A DNA stretch of 64,000 nucleotides from Leishmania infantum JPCM5 (lineage: Eukaryota > Euglenozoa > Kinetoplastea > Trypanosomatida > Trypanosomatidae), in the NCBI RefSeq assembly GCF_000002875.2, contig NC_009419.2:974954-1038953 (forward strand), given 5' to 3'. Of this stretch, positions 30,974 through 41,823 are shown one piece after another. The position numbers and the translations under genes are program-made. The notes under the pieces were generated by a model. The model saw only the letters and a list, made by a program, of their open reading frames with translations. It had not been told where the DNA came from and did not search any database. Numbering within the stretch: the first letter of the stretch is position 1; every line of letters starts with the position of its first letter.

Positions 30974-31061
30974 CGATTGCGTGGTTCCTGCCCTCAGCAT
31001 TTGAACGTGCTCCTCGCTACGTGCGAGGGAGTAGGCGCGAAAAAAAAAACTGAAAAAAGAC

Positions 31062-33413
31062 ATGCCTGTCGTGTCTTCCTTTGTAGCGGCGGTGCTACTG
31101 GGCGGCGCGCCAATTCTAGTGGATACGGTGTCTGTGGAGAGCCGCGCTCACGAGGGAACAAACGGCAACACTTTGTCTTCTCCACAGCAGGACTACCCAG
31201 ATTCCGTCGCGTCAGCCTCGAAAAGCACAGTGCTGTCGTCCGGCAGCTCTGCAGCGGGTAGCAGTGACGCTACACAGCCTGCACACTCGTGGTGGCAGGA
31301 CCTGTGTGGTAGCCGTGCATACAGTCGCTGCTTTCTCACGTACGCCGCGCCCGTTGTTTGCGTCGGGCTTCTTCTTTTGGCAGTAGGCTCGTGGTGTCTC
31401 ACACGGTGGTGGCGCTGCTGCACGCGTTGGCTGAACAGGTGGCGACACTTTGTCGATGATGCGTCAGACGCGGAAAACTACAGTGCAGTAAGATCTGGAG
31501 ATGCAATGGTGTCTCGCCGTGGGCTTCTCTCAGGCCACCGGCTCGACTCGCAGGACGTTCCGGACGATGAGAGGGCAATGCACCGTGCGGCAGAAAGCGG
31601 CCGCGCTCTTGATACTTCCTTTCACGCTAACATCTGGATCGTGCAGGGAGCGCGCTTGTGTGGAGTGAGGCAGCAGGCACCAGTCGGACTCCTTTATATG
31701 TCGACTAAGCCAACAGACTCAACTGGCGAGCGAAGGCGCCCGGACTCGATTGCAGTGGACGCTGGCGAAGGGGCGACGGACAATACAAGAGATTCCCGGA
31801 ATCTATCACGAGATGCTGATCGCACGCCGTCGGCCTCGCCACGCGCTTCCGCTTCGCTGTCGCACATGCAGGAAGTGTTGTGCCGCGCTACCGCTATCAC
31901 CGACTCCTCCGACACCGGCGATGACCGCGGCGGTCACAGAGGTGTGAGCAGTTGTGAAAGCAGCACGCGCGATCGGCGCTGCTCTTGCGAGAGCGACCGC
32001 GGCGGTGAAGCGCACGCGGAAGTCGAGCGTTCCGCTCTCCGCGGCGCCGCGGCGGACGAATGCCGGTCTCCCCTCCACATCAGAGGCGACGTACTGACAC
32101 ACCTCATCCACTTCAACAGCTCCTTTGACGCCGATGACCAACTGCTTACCAGTGATTGCGAGAACAATGCCGGTGACAGTCAGCAGCCCCGCGGCGGCCT
32201 CGCTGCCATCACTCGCTCGACAGCGTCTGATGCGAGCGGTGAGTCGTCGTCGCACACGCCTCCGCCACCGGTGCATTTGTCCGAGTTATCGCGTCGCAGC
32301 TCAGCATCGTGTTTGTGTGTGTTTGGCGCGGATGCCTTCCACGACACTCTCTGTGCGCGCGTCGCACTCCCGCACGTTGCCACCGCTATCTTCGACGCTG
32401 GAATGACACATCGCACCGACCGGAGCATCGCTGACGATCTTTTTGGCAGTGGCTGCTTCCCGCCTACGCAGCCTTCTAGCGAAGCCCTCTGCACCACGGT
32501 GGGGTCGTACATTAGCGAGGTGGAGTATTTAGCGCCGCCGTCTGAGCACGAAAGCACGGCTGCGCCATCCCCTGTGCCTAACGCGGCCTTGCATATGCCT
32601 GTCACTAGCCCGACAAAGACGGTGCTACCAGCCACGGACGCGCTCAGTGACAGGCTCGACATGGTGGAGGAGAAGTCGGTGGAGGAGGGGACGGACGGCG
32701 CGGCTCTTAGCCGGAGCTGCGTGCCTACCCCACAGCTGCGGCACTTGCCGGCCGCTAAACCGCCGATGTCACTGAGAAAACGCAGGTCAGAGAGGTACTG
32801 TGAGCCATGGCAGCCAGTCCTTGTTCCTTATAAGACACCTCCTCTCGCCGCGGCGGCTGTTGTGACGACCCTTTCAATGTTGTCGCCGCCGAGCTCATCA
32901 TTGCGCAATCGTGTTCAACGAATCCCCGGCACCAACGCACTCGAGGACGATCTCGACGACCTGATGCTTGCCGACGAGGTGGACAGCGCTCAGAGCAACA
33001 CGGCCAGCAACGGCTCTTGCGTCTTCAGTGGATCGAGCTTGATCACATCTCGTGCCCTCACGCCGACTGCGGAGTCTGAACAAGAGATGGCGGGCACACC
33101 ACCGGTGAGGACAGTGGCACACTGTAGCGACGCTAACGTCTCCTTGGACCTCGAGCCCAAGACGCCGCTCGTGACCGTCAACAACCCTCAACCACCAGCA
33201 TCGCCCCCTATTGCCGTGTACCCTCGTACGGCCGGTGCTGCTCAAACGCTTCTGGGCAAAAACGACGAGGGCTCTCATGCGCAGTTTGCTTGTTCGCCAC
33301 ATGTCGATGTTCCACGGCCAGCACTGAATCTTTCTGCCGAGGAGCGGACGCTGCTGCTGAAGAGCAAGAAATGGTTGTTTCCGCTTATTGACGGTACGGA
33401 CGAAATCGAGTAG
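31062..33413 (+). CDS. Single-pass membrane protein of unknown function
   Basis: I do not recognise a family for this 783-residue protein. Residues 1-20 (MPVVSSFVAAVLLGG...) are mildly hydrophobic and could be a weak signal peptide. A Ser/Thr-rich stretch follows, then a clear membrane segment at about 91-113 (PVVCVGLLLLAVGSWCL). Immediately after it comes a tryptophan/arginine/cysteine-rich patch, RWWRCCTRWLNRWRHF, whose positive charge suggests the long tail faces the cytosol and whose cysteines could be acylated. The remaining 650 residues are Ser/Thr/Asp-rich and apparently disordered, with many SP/TP pairs that could be phosphorylated. The C-terminal segment, LSAEERTLLLKSKKWLFPL, looks more ordered. 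Coding status is supported by length, codon bias and a splice acceptor just upstream. It is probably kinetoplastid-specific. Confidence 0.7.
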   Translation: MPVVSSFVAAVLLGGAPILVDTVSVESRAHEGTNGNTLSSPQQDYPDSVASASKSTVLSSGSSAAGSSDATQPAHSWWQDLCGSRAYSRCFLTYAAPVVCVGLLLLAVGSWCLTRWWRCCTRWLNRWRHFVDDASDAENYSAVRSGDAMVSRRGLLSGHRLDSQDVPDDERAMHRAAESGRALDTSFHANIWIVQGARLCGVRQQAPVGLLYMSTKPTDSTGERRRPDSIAVDAGEGATDNTRDSRNLSRDADRTPSASPRASASLSHMQEVLCRATAITDSSDTGDDRGGHRGVSSCESSTRDRRCSCESDRGGEAHAEVERSALRGAAADECRSPLHIRGDVLTHLIHFNSSFDADDQLLTSDCENNAGDSQQPRGGLAAITRSTASDASGESSSHTPPPPVHLSELSRRSSASCLCVFGADAFHDTLCARVALPHVATAIFDAGMTHRTDRSIADDLFGSGCFPPTQPSSEALCTTVGSYISEVEYLAPPSEHESTAAPSPVPNAALHMPVTSPTKTVLPATDALSDRLDMVEEKSVEEGTDGAALSRSCVPTPQLRHLPAAKPPMSLRKRRSERYCEPWQPVLVPYKTPPLAAAAVVTTLSMLSPPSSSLRNRVQRIPGTNALEDDLDDLMLADEVDSAQSNTASNGSCVFSGSSLITSRALTPTAESEQEMAGTPPVRTVAHCSDANVSLDLEPKTPLVTVNNPQPPASPPIAVYPRTAGAAQTLLGKNDEGSHAQFACSPHVDVPRPALNLSAEERTLLLKSKKWLFPLIDGTDEIE

Positions 33414-34015
33414 GTATTCAAGAAAAGGCATGTCCATGCTGCCCACGTGAGGTGCGCTAGGAAGACGATGATGAAGGACCGGACTGCATGTGAGAAGCCA
33501 GCGCGCTACTCTGTGTGCGCCTCTGGGCTTTCATTATCTATTTTTTTTTTCTGGTTCTCTCTCTGTGTCTGTGCGTCGTCGAGCGTTGGAGTGAGATGCT
33601 CTAGTTGACCGCCTCGCTCTACCGGCGCGAGGCGACGTGTGTGTGCTTTTCTCTCTATTCTCGCGTTGTCTGCATGGTTCGCGCGAGCATCTGTTTTTTT
33701 GTTTTCTGCCTTTTTCTTCTGTTATTTCCTTCATTGCTGTATTGAGATGTCTCTTCGTTATTTCCACCTTTCTTTGTTCGTGCTCTCCTCGCCGCAGCCT
33801 CCCTCTCTCCACCTCACTCTTTCAACCTCACCCTCACCCCTTCTTTGCTCTCTTTGTTTTTTTTTTCTGGTTGGTTGTTTCGTGACTGCTAGGGTTGAGG
33901 GATTGCTGTTGTTTTCTTTTGCGCCAGGTCGAAGGAACAACGCGGGACCTTGCATGAGTCTTCTGGGATGCGTTGGTGTTCGATACCTTTTTTTTTCTCT
34001 TGTGTTTCCTTTGTT

Positions 34016-34034
34016 GGGGGGGGAGGGGGCGGGG
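34016..34034 (+). other. Candidate G-quadruplex sequence
   Basis: Eight Gs, an A, five Gs, a C and four Gs follow each other on the + strand in a T-rich spacer. The eight-G run can supply two of the four tracts needed for a short-loop quadruplex, in DNA or in the transcript. Confidence 0.4.
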
Positions 34035-35490
34035 CTGCGGCCTGTGTGTGTGTGTGCTTATGCCTGCTTTGTGTGTGTCGTATTGGTCAGTGCTGGCGCT
34101 TTGCCTGTGATGTGGGCGATGCTGTTGTTTGCTCCAGGTAATCGCTCTTTTTCTTAGCTTGAGTCTCCTCTCCTTTGCGTGCCTCGCTTTCTTTCTCTCT
34201 CTCTCTTTCTCTGCGCGCGCGGATGCGTGTGTGGTGTTTCTTCTTGTCTTTTGGTTCTTGTTCGCCCTCCTTCCCTTTTTTTTTCACTCATCGCCTCGGA
34301 CTCTTGTCCTCGTGTTCGAAGCATGTGCGGCTTGTCGCCTTCGTTGGTCATCTGTGTCACATTATCGTTTTTTTTTTGACATCCTTTCCGGATCCTCTCG
34401 CTCTTCTGCGAGGGAGGAGAGGGGGACAAGGGAGACGACAGAAAGGAAAAGAAAATGGAAACGGCACAATTATGAGCCAACGCGGACGTACGTCACGACG
34501 CATGTCGTAAGCGAAGCTCTCGCTACTTGATGAACAGTATCCCTTTTTTTTTTCTCTATGCTTTCTCTGGACGTCAAGTGCACAAAAAGCAACAACCACA
34601 GCAACGTGAAAACGAGTGGACGTCTTTGGTCGACACTGGAAGCCTGTGGTGTCGCATGCTGAATTCTGAGGAGAGGGAGAGGTGGAGGTGGAGGCAACGG
34701 ACACTGACTCCGGCAGCGTTTTGCCCTGGCGTCTCACTTTTCCTTTGCTGCCTTGCCTGTGCCGCTGCTGAACGTCATTCCTGTCCCTTCCCACCAGCCC
34801 CGGTAGGCCCAGGAAGCACGCCGTCGCGTTGTGACGCCTCGCTGATGGTAGCAGTAGCAGCCGCCTTGCGTGGCACTTCTTGCATCGTCCCGCAGACCGT
34901 GAAGGGACAACTACCGATGTGAGCTCTGTCACTCGTCGTCGTCGATGCGGCATTGCCACGGAGCGCTGCAATCGTTACAGCCTGCAACCCGACTCCCTCT
35001 GCCGGTTCCCACACCATCGTCACTTGCTCCTCTCCCTTCTCTATCCGTTTTCTATGTCGGCACCACCACTGTATCATAAACACGGGTGGCGCGCTTTGGC
35101 GTCTCTCGCGCTTCCAATAACTGCTCGCGTGGGCGGCTCGCTGCACCGCATTCCCGATATGGCTACAACTGCATACGCACGCACGCACTGTTTCGGTGGA
35201 GGCGGAAGGTCCTCTTCTCTGTCGAGTCTTTCATGAGCTACGCCTACTTTCCTTTGGGTAACCTCACGCACACAAAGAGCCCCTCTCCACACAGGACACA
35301 GCGCCACAAGCCGTACGCTGAGCGCTAGGGGACCACGGAAGCCACATACAATCAGCTGGAAGGACACTCACATCACTGTATCCTCTCGGATACTATCGCT
35401 GACTCTGTCAGCCGGGGGAAGGCCACTAGTGTCTTCATTGTACGGTCCTCCAACTCCTATCTTCGCTCACACGCGGAAGTCGTGAAGCGT

Positions 35491-35536
35491 GCTTCTTCCT
35501 CGCTCTTTCCGCTCTCGCGTGTTTTGCGTGGCTGAG
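35491..35536 (+). promoter_or_regulatory. Predicted spliced-leader acceptor for the FAHD1-like gene
   Basis: The tract gcttcttcctcgctctttcc is followed by AG at 35535-35536. The first ATG after it is 35615, which supports the chosen start. Confidence 0.5.
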
Positions 35537-35614
35537 AAGGTCGGCCTTGCTTCGTGTCCTCGGTTATTGATTACCCTCTCCGTTCACCGTCTGTTTTCTG
35601 TTGCTCTTTGGCCG

Positions 35615-36439
35615 ATGTCGTCGTTGGCCTTTACGCTTCGTCAAACGGTGGTGCCTGTGGTGACAAGAGGCGCTAAACCACTCAACTTTCCAGTTCGCCG
35701 CATCTACTGCGTCGGGCACAACTACGACAGCCACGCACGGGAGATGGGCGGCGCCATCAACCGCACGGAGCCGTTCTTTTTCTTGAAGCCGACAGACAGC
35801 ATTACAACGGATCTTGGCAATCATAAGACCCCCAATGCAACCGTTAACATTCGTTACCCGCCGGCCACGGAGTGCTACCATCACGAGGTGGAGCTGGTCG
35901 TCGCACTGGGCTACCCGACTAGCAAAAAAACGATGTTCTCGGAATCCGCGCAGGGCTCCGCCGACGCCCACTATGCCAACATGAATATAGAGGAAGTGCA
36001 CGACATCATCTACGCCTATGGCGTGGGGCTGGACATGACACGAAGGGATCTGCAGCTGGTGGCCAAGAGCAACGGCAAGCCCTGGGATCTTTCCAAGGGC
36101 GCCGACGGCGCCGCCGTCGTCGCCCCCCTCGTCCTTTCGGAGGACCTGAGGGAGGCGCACCCGGAGATGTTCATGACGCTCGATAAGGACGAGACGAATG
36201 TGGTGAGCTGCGGAAGTATTTTCCTCCACGTGAACCAGAATGAGCGCCAGCGAAGTGACCTCAACTGCATGGTGTCGTCGATCGCGGAACTGATTGCGCA
36301 ACTGACCAAGTACGTCACACTGAAGCCCGGCGATTTGCTCTTCACCGGGACCCCATCCGGTGTGGGTGCTGTCCGTCGCGGTGATGTGATGGAGGCCGGC
36401 ATCCAGGGGCTTGGTACGCTCAAGGTGAACGTTATATAG
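35615..36439 (+). CDS. Fumarylacetoacetate hydrolase-fold enzyme, FAHD1-like
   Basis: A 274-residue enzyme of the FAH superfamily, closest in motif order to FAHD1, which cleaves acylpyruvates and decarboxylates oxaloacetate, in animals in mitochondria. Visible family features are CVGHNYDSHAREMG near the N-terminus, the metal-binding pair E91 and E93 in HHEVELVVALG, and D140 in GLDMTRRD as the third ligand. PWDLSKGADG follows, and TGTPSGVG at 244-251 precedes the closing IEAG-like AGIQGLG segment. A short insertion of about 17 residues lies between the E-x-E pair and D140 (SESAQGSADAHYAN). All metal ligands are present, so activity is likely; the true substrate is not deducible. The frame is open upstream to 35489, but that stretch has no ATG. 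The N-terminus is rich in V, T and R without acids, so mitochondrial import is possible. Confidence 0.88.
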   Translation: MSSLAFTLRQTVVPVVTRGAKPLNFPVRRIYCVGHNYDSHAREMGGAINRTEPFFFLKPTDSITTDLGNHKTPNATVNIRYPPATECYHHEVELVVALGYPTSKKTMFSESAQGSADAHYANMNIEEVHDIIYAYGVGLDMTRRDLQLVAKSNGKPWDLSKGADGAAVVAPLVLSEDLREAHPEMFMTLDKDETNVVSCGSIFLHVNQNERQRSDLNCMVSSIAELIAQLTKYVTLKPGDLLFTGTPSGVGAVRRGDVMEAGIQGLGTLKVNVI

Positions 36440-39242
36440 CTGAGAAGCTGGTGGTGGTGGTGGGGGCGTCGACCACAGGTTGGTATGCGTGCGTTGTGAG
36501 CCTGGATTCTACCTGCCACACCCCCTCCGTAGGTCTCTGCTGCGCGTAGTTGTGCAAGCGGTTGTCACGCTTGCCTTTTTATCTTCTTTCTGCGCCGTTG
36601 ATGCGCATCATCCTCATGTGCAGTGAAGCTGCTCCTCCTTGCGGTTGTACTTTCTTGCTTTTGTGTTGTGTGTGCTCGGGTTCCATTCGTCGTCATGCTA
36701 GCGATTATTGCTTTGGCTCGCCCTCTTGGTCCTCTTTTCAACAATACGAATAGGGCTCCACCCTCCCTCACACAACCACCACCACGCAATCCGCGTTCAG
36801 TATCCCTTACTTACTCACCTGCCTCTTCAACTTTCATTGCCATTCTTATTTGCTGAGAACCACTCCTCTCTGCTCATCAGTCCTCATCTGCCACCGCCGC
36901 TTGGGTGAGAACCGCGCAACCAAGGTGGAGTGGAGTCTGTGGCGAGCAGGAGGGGTGTGTGGGTGCGTGAGAGAGACGCAACGCGCGTTCACTGCTGCAG
37001 TAGTGCGGGTTTTCTGCTCAGGCGGGCGACGAGGGACACAGGGGAGCGTGGTACTGGCCTCTTTCATCCACCGGAGTCCGTGGAAGATGATCGACGTAGT
37101 CGAAGAAGGCACGCAGGCGCGGTGCCTCCTTCTTAGCCTCCTTCCACCAGCGCATTCTCTTAGCCCTTCCGTGCAAACTCCAGTATATGTGAGTCACCTC
37201 GGCCGTGTCGTCACAAAATCGTCGCAGGGACATGGTTCTTTTCTCCAGTTGTTTCCCTTCGGCTGTCTCAGCCTCACACTCTTGTTTTCGCGTCGTCTGC
37301 TGAAGGTTGCTGTTTCAGTGCGCATCATCGGCATTCTGATAGTTCCATCACCGTCATATTCTCACAGTATACGGAAAATAAAAAATGCCAATGATGAACC
37401 CGCGCTTCGGTAAGCTTCTGTATACGCGCACGAGGCCAGTACGCACACTTCGTCTTCGCCCTTCCCACGCACTACTCCCTTTTTGTGTGGTTTCGATTTC
37501 TCACACGGAGAGAGAGCTTTTCTGTTTGTTTCGCTTGTTTTCTTTCTCCTGCCGTCGGACCCCTCCTGTTGTTGATGTTTCTCGCTCCTCCGACGCCGTA
37601 TTGATGTGAGTGTCGTCGCGCACGTGTGCGCTGCTCTTGGGCGGCCATTTCACGTCGTTCTTAAAGCCTCTTCCCCCTCCCCCCGAAAAAAAAAGTGTAA
37701 CATGCCTAGCACCGCTGCCACCTTCTGACAAGACGCCGCGGCAGAAAGGGGTTGCTGTGCGAGCAACACAAAACGACGCCTTTGGATGCGAGAGAGCATG
37801 TAGGGCAGAAGGGCAGAGTATCACCGAAACCAGAAAACAAAATACCACAGAAGGCCATTGTACAATGGACGTGGAGACATTGACCGCACATGCCGTGTGG
37901 CAGTAGCTAGTGAGCAGGGATGAGTACAGCACATGATTCCAATCAACACCCACACCCACACACTAGCGATCCTCTTTTCTTGCTGCTTTCTTCGGTGACA
38001 GCTCTCCGGGACTTATGCTTTGTCTCGCACCTCAGCAGGTGCAGACGAGTCTTACACGAGGCGCAGCGTTGATGGCAAGTGCATTCGTATATAGATATAT
38101 ATATGTGTGTGTGGGGAGGGGGGTGAATGCAGGATGAACATGCGGCGTGTGATCGAGAGATCCTGTTCAATAACCACGCTAATACTTCGAATGCTGTTCC
38201 TCACGCGTTACTTTCAACCGATCATCTTTTCTGTTTTGCTCTTTGATGCGCCGCTCGTGCTTTGGCCCTCACACACGTACACGTTGACGCACCAACACAG
38301 ATCCTAGCAAGGATTGACGCACGTCTCTTGTAAGTCGACTCGAAACAGGCGGATAGACGATAAGGAAAAGCGACGAAAAGACAGCGAGATACGGGAGGCA
38401 AGTCGTTCGAGGTGGACTGACACCCCAGCCTCGAACCTACCGCCACACACAATCAGCTGGCACACATAGCTGAGTTAGCGACCGAACGCATCGCGCGCGC
38501 ATTCAGGCACGCGAAAAAAAAACGAAAGCAAAGCGTGAAGCAAAAGGAGGACACACCTTTCTCAACTACATTTTGGCACAGGGCGCGCCTTGGATAGTGA
38601 GCACTGACGACTAGCGCTCGCGCTCTCTTCTTCCTTACCTCCTTCCTCCGCCGGCAGGCGAGTGTGCACGAGCCGCCGCGGGCAAAAAGAAAAGAGGACG
38701 CGCTCTTTTCTTTGCTCTTTTTAGCTTTTTTTTTGTGCGCTGCTCTCTGTGCATGAAGGCGCGACGCGATCGGTGGTGGGTGTGGAGGGCGATTGGGCCT
38801 ACAGCGTCGAGTGGAGACGACATCGTCGCTCCGGGTGCCGGCGTTGCTTCTGGTCTCCCTTTTGTCGCAGGGCCCCACTGGCCTCGCGGCTCCTTCTCTC
38901 TCTTTATTTCCACTGTCTGTGCCTCCCGAGTAGGTCTCGCCCATGCGAGTTCCTTGATGTCGTCACCCGGTTACGACAGGACGCTGCAAGGACGGGTGGC
39001 CCCGCCCTCTCGCCCGTACACAGGCACGAGCATATACGGGTACCGATGCGCCTGTGCAAGAAGCGGCGCTCTGTTCCCGCCGGCGCGGCCCTCGCTGTAG
39101 GCGGCATAACCGCACACACCAGCCCGGCAGTCGGATCGGTGGAGACGAATGCGCGGACTCGCTGACTCGCCTCGGTGCAACTCTCTCACTCCTCTTCTCT
39201 CTCTTTCTCTCTCTCACGCTGGGGAAAGAGCGCAAGTGTTCG

Positions 39243-39291
39243 CACACACACACACACACACACATACGTCATCCGTCATCCGTCATCCGTC
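39243..39291. repeat. (CA)n followed by CGTCATC tandem repeat
   Basis: An uninterrupted (CA)n of 22 bases (39243-39264) is followed directly by three copies plus a partial copy of the 7-mer CGTCATC (39267-39291). Confidence 0.9.
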
Positions 39292-41782
39292 TCGCACGGG
39301 CGCATCGTGCACGCTCAGCGCACGGCGGAGACAAACAGAAAAAATAGACTAGCTCATTGCCCGTATACTAGCAACGCTGAATGCTTGACTGCGTATCCTT
39401 CCTCCCTCGAAAAAAAAAAAGCGCAGTCGGCTCGGCCCACTAACGCACAAAAATACAGCTAAATTTTTTTCTCTTTGCGTACGCACGTGGCGCCTGCTTC
39501 TTCAGCCCTTTCCACAACAGAGTCCTTTATACATAATATATATATATTATTTATATGTGTTTTTTTTTCTCTTTTTCATAGCCTACCTGCTTAACACTTT
39601 GTTCCCTTTTTTTTTTGGATTTCTTTGCACGAAGCATCTCTCCATCAGCCTCTTTCCTCCCTCCTTCTCTGTCTTGGGGACGCGTGTGGGCGCCTTTTTT
39701 CTTACTTTCCTCCCCCTACTTCCTTGTTTTTCTTTGTTGTTTGTGCCGCCTTCGTGGTTGGCTCCATTTCTCATCTCCTTTTCCTTCTCCGAAAGCGTTG
39801 GCGACGTAACCGCAAGTTTATATATAAGTATATATATATATTGTTAGTACTACTGCGTTTTCCGTGGTCATTCCCTTGAACCACCCACAGAAGTGGATAG
39901 CAGCGAAAACGAACAAACACGAACGAAAAGGACGACAAATAAATAAAAACAGCACCACCAACCACGTACACGTACGAACGCACTCGAAACCGTGAAGCCC
40001 TCGTTTCCGTCTGTTTGCTTGTTTTTCTTTTGTTGTTTCTTTGCATGCTCCTCTCGTCTTTCATTGTCTGCTTCCTGCGTCTCCTTCCTCCGTCGGCGAA
40101 GCTCTCAAGACGCCCTACTTCTTTTTTCTTTCGGTTTCTTACGTTCGTTTTTTTTTAGACTTACCCAGCGACTCGGTTCTTCGTCATCATCTGTTCTTTT
40201 CTTGTTTCATCCTCTGTGCTCTTCAACGATCTTCTTCTTACCCCTCCATCTCGCTTTTCGGGTTGGATGTGTGGGTCGAGGGAAAAGGCCCTTCAAGTGA
40301 ATTTTAAGAGGTAGTCGTGGATGCACATGTGCGCCGTGTTGAAGGCTCACGCATCAGGCACGCCTATTTTCCCCCTCGCTTGTTCCTTTCCGACCCCTCT
40401 CTTCTAGGTGTTGGATACGCGTGCTTGTTTAATCCCTTCGCTCACTCCTCTCGTTGCTATTCTTCGTTGCTCTTCTCCCTTCAAGCTCTTTCTTCGGTTT
40501 TGCCATCAGCATCATTAACATCATCACAAAATCTTCTATCACCACCGCCTGTCGCGGCTCCTGCACGGATACGGCGAAGAGGCGGGTTGGCGACTTCTTT
40601 GCACGCATCAAGACCGTGGAAGCGGGTCTCCTCCCCTCCATGGTTTCAGTGCCGTGGCGAGAAAAAGAACCGATTCGTTTTAGAGTTAAGAGAAATCATT
40701 TTTAGAAGAAAACGAGAAGAGCAGAGGAGCCGCATTCAAGAGAGCACTGAAAACGGCTGCAGAGGCATACAAGTAAACGGTAGCTTGAAAAACAAGTATC
40801 ATTTAACGAAGAGATACAAAGCCGACATTCTGCTTTTTTTTCTGTTCCCTCCTCTCTGCATTGGGTTGTGTCTTCCTCTCCGCATTACTATCGACTTATA
40901 TTTCCGACGCGTCTTTCGTTTTCTTGTGGAATTCCTCGTCGACGTTGCTGAGACAACTCTGCTTCTTTCCTTCCTTCCTCGTCGTGCTTCACTTTGTTGA
41001 TCGTTTTTTTTTGCTTTCTCGATCTCGCGCGTGTGTCTGTGTGTGTGTGTGTTCCCGGAATTGTCTTTTTGGCCTCATCCTTTTTTGTGTCGTTGCTCTT
41101 TCTGGTGCTCTGGACACGTCGGTCGTTGCGAGCGGTGTGTGTGCGTGTGCAACTTTTTTTTACCCCTCACTCTTTTATCTCTCGGCTCTACGCTGCTTTT
41201 TCCCCGTCTCGTCTCATTTCTGTTTGTTCGCGCAGTTCCCGAGTGGAAGTGAGGCCGACGAACGTGTATGCACACAAGTAAGATCACATCTACTGCCATT
41301 GTTGCTGTTGCGTGTTTCTATTAGTACAACCACTGCGCTGTGCGTAAGCTACCCCCTCCCTCCCCCTCCTTGTCTTTGTGCCCCACATTTGTATTTTCGC
41401 CATCCTTTTCCGTATATATACTTTTTTTTTCAGGTTGCATTTTGCGTTCTCTTTCCTATTTTTTGTTTCTTCTCGTGTGCTTGGGTATGTGTGTGTGCGC
41501 GCCGCCTGCGTCATTCTGTGCGTTCGTCTTGCATCTTCGCAGGTCTCGTCCCTTTGCGCGTTTCAGTGAATCACAGGACGAAAAAAAAACGGCAGAGAAG
41601 AAGGGCCGCTGTCATTGTGCTCATCACAAGATTCGTCAGAGAAGACGCGCGCAGCACAAAAGCACAGCAGACGCGTTCAGCTTTCTGCACACTATCGCGC
41701 TCTAGGTCTTTTTGTTGCTCAAGTCGTTGTGTGGAAGGAAGGCAGGTGCTGTTTTCGATCGAGTCTGTGCGTTGTCTCTTGC

Positions 41783-41823
41783 CACACACACACACACACG
41801 CACACGCACACGCACACGCACAC
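41783..41823. repeat. Compound (CA)n/(CGCACA)n microsatellite
   Basis: A CA run passes into tandem CGCACA hexamers over about 41 bases. The same compound structure recurs at 63278-63316. Confidence 0.9.

Larger units (their letters stand above)
20927..31061. other. 10 kb gene desert of pyrimidine-rich DNA
   Basis: No convincing protein gene is visible on either strand over 10.1 kb. Most of the region is T/C-rich on the + strand, with frequent T runs. (TA)n tracts occur at 21149-21163, 23659-23670, 25033-25059, 25338-25354 and 25913-25928, with (GT)n near 26105 and (CA)n near 28436-28450. Short islands with less pyrimidine bias occur near 22600-22880, 27780-28010, 30220-30420 and 30740-30920. 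Open frames up to about 270 codons exist, but their products are F/S/C/L/V-rich or, on the opposite strand, K/R/E-rich, as expected from biased DNA. The strand bias agrees with + strand transcription throughout. Confidence 0.6.
33414..35614. other. Intergenic/UTR between membrane protein and FAHD1-like gene
   Basis: About 2.2 kb with no supported gene. It is T/C-rich to about 34380, including a G-rich run at 34016-34034. From 34600 to 35480 composition is more balanced, with open frames of up to about 130 codons that carry no recognisable motif. Confidence 0.6.

Noticed and set aside
35489..35614. N-terminal extension of the FAHD1-like enzyme with an Arg-rich, mitochondrial-leader-like look
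   Set aside because: The extension has only GTG at 35489 and no ATG, and the predicted splice acceptor at 35535-35536 lies inside it; the start at 35615 is used.
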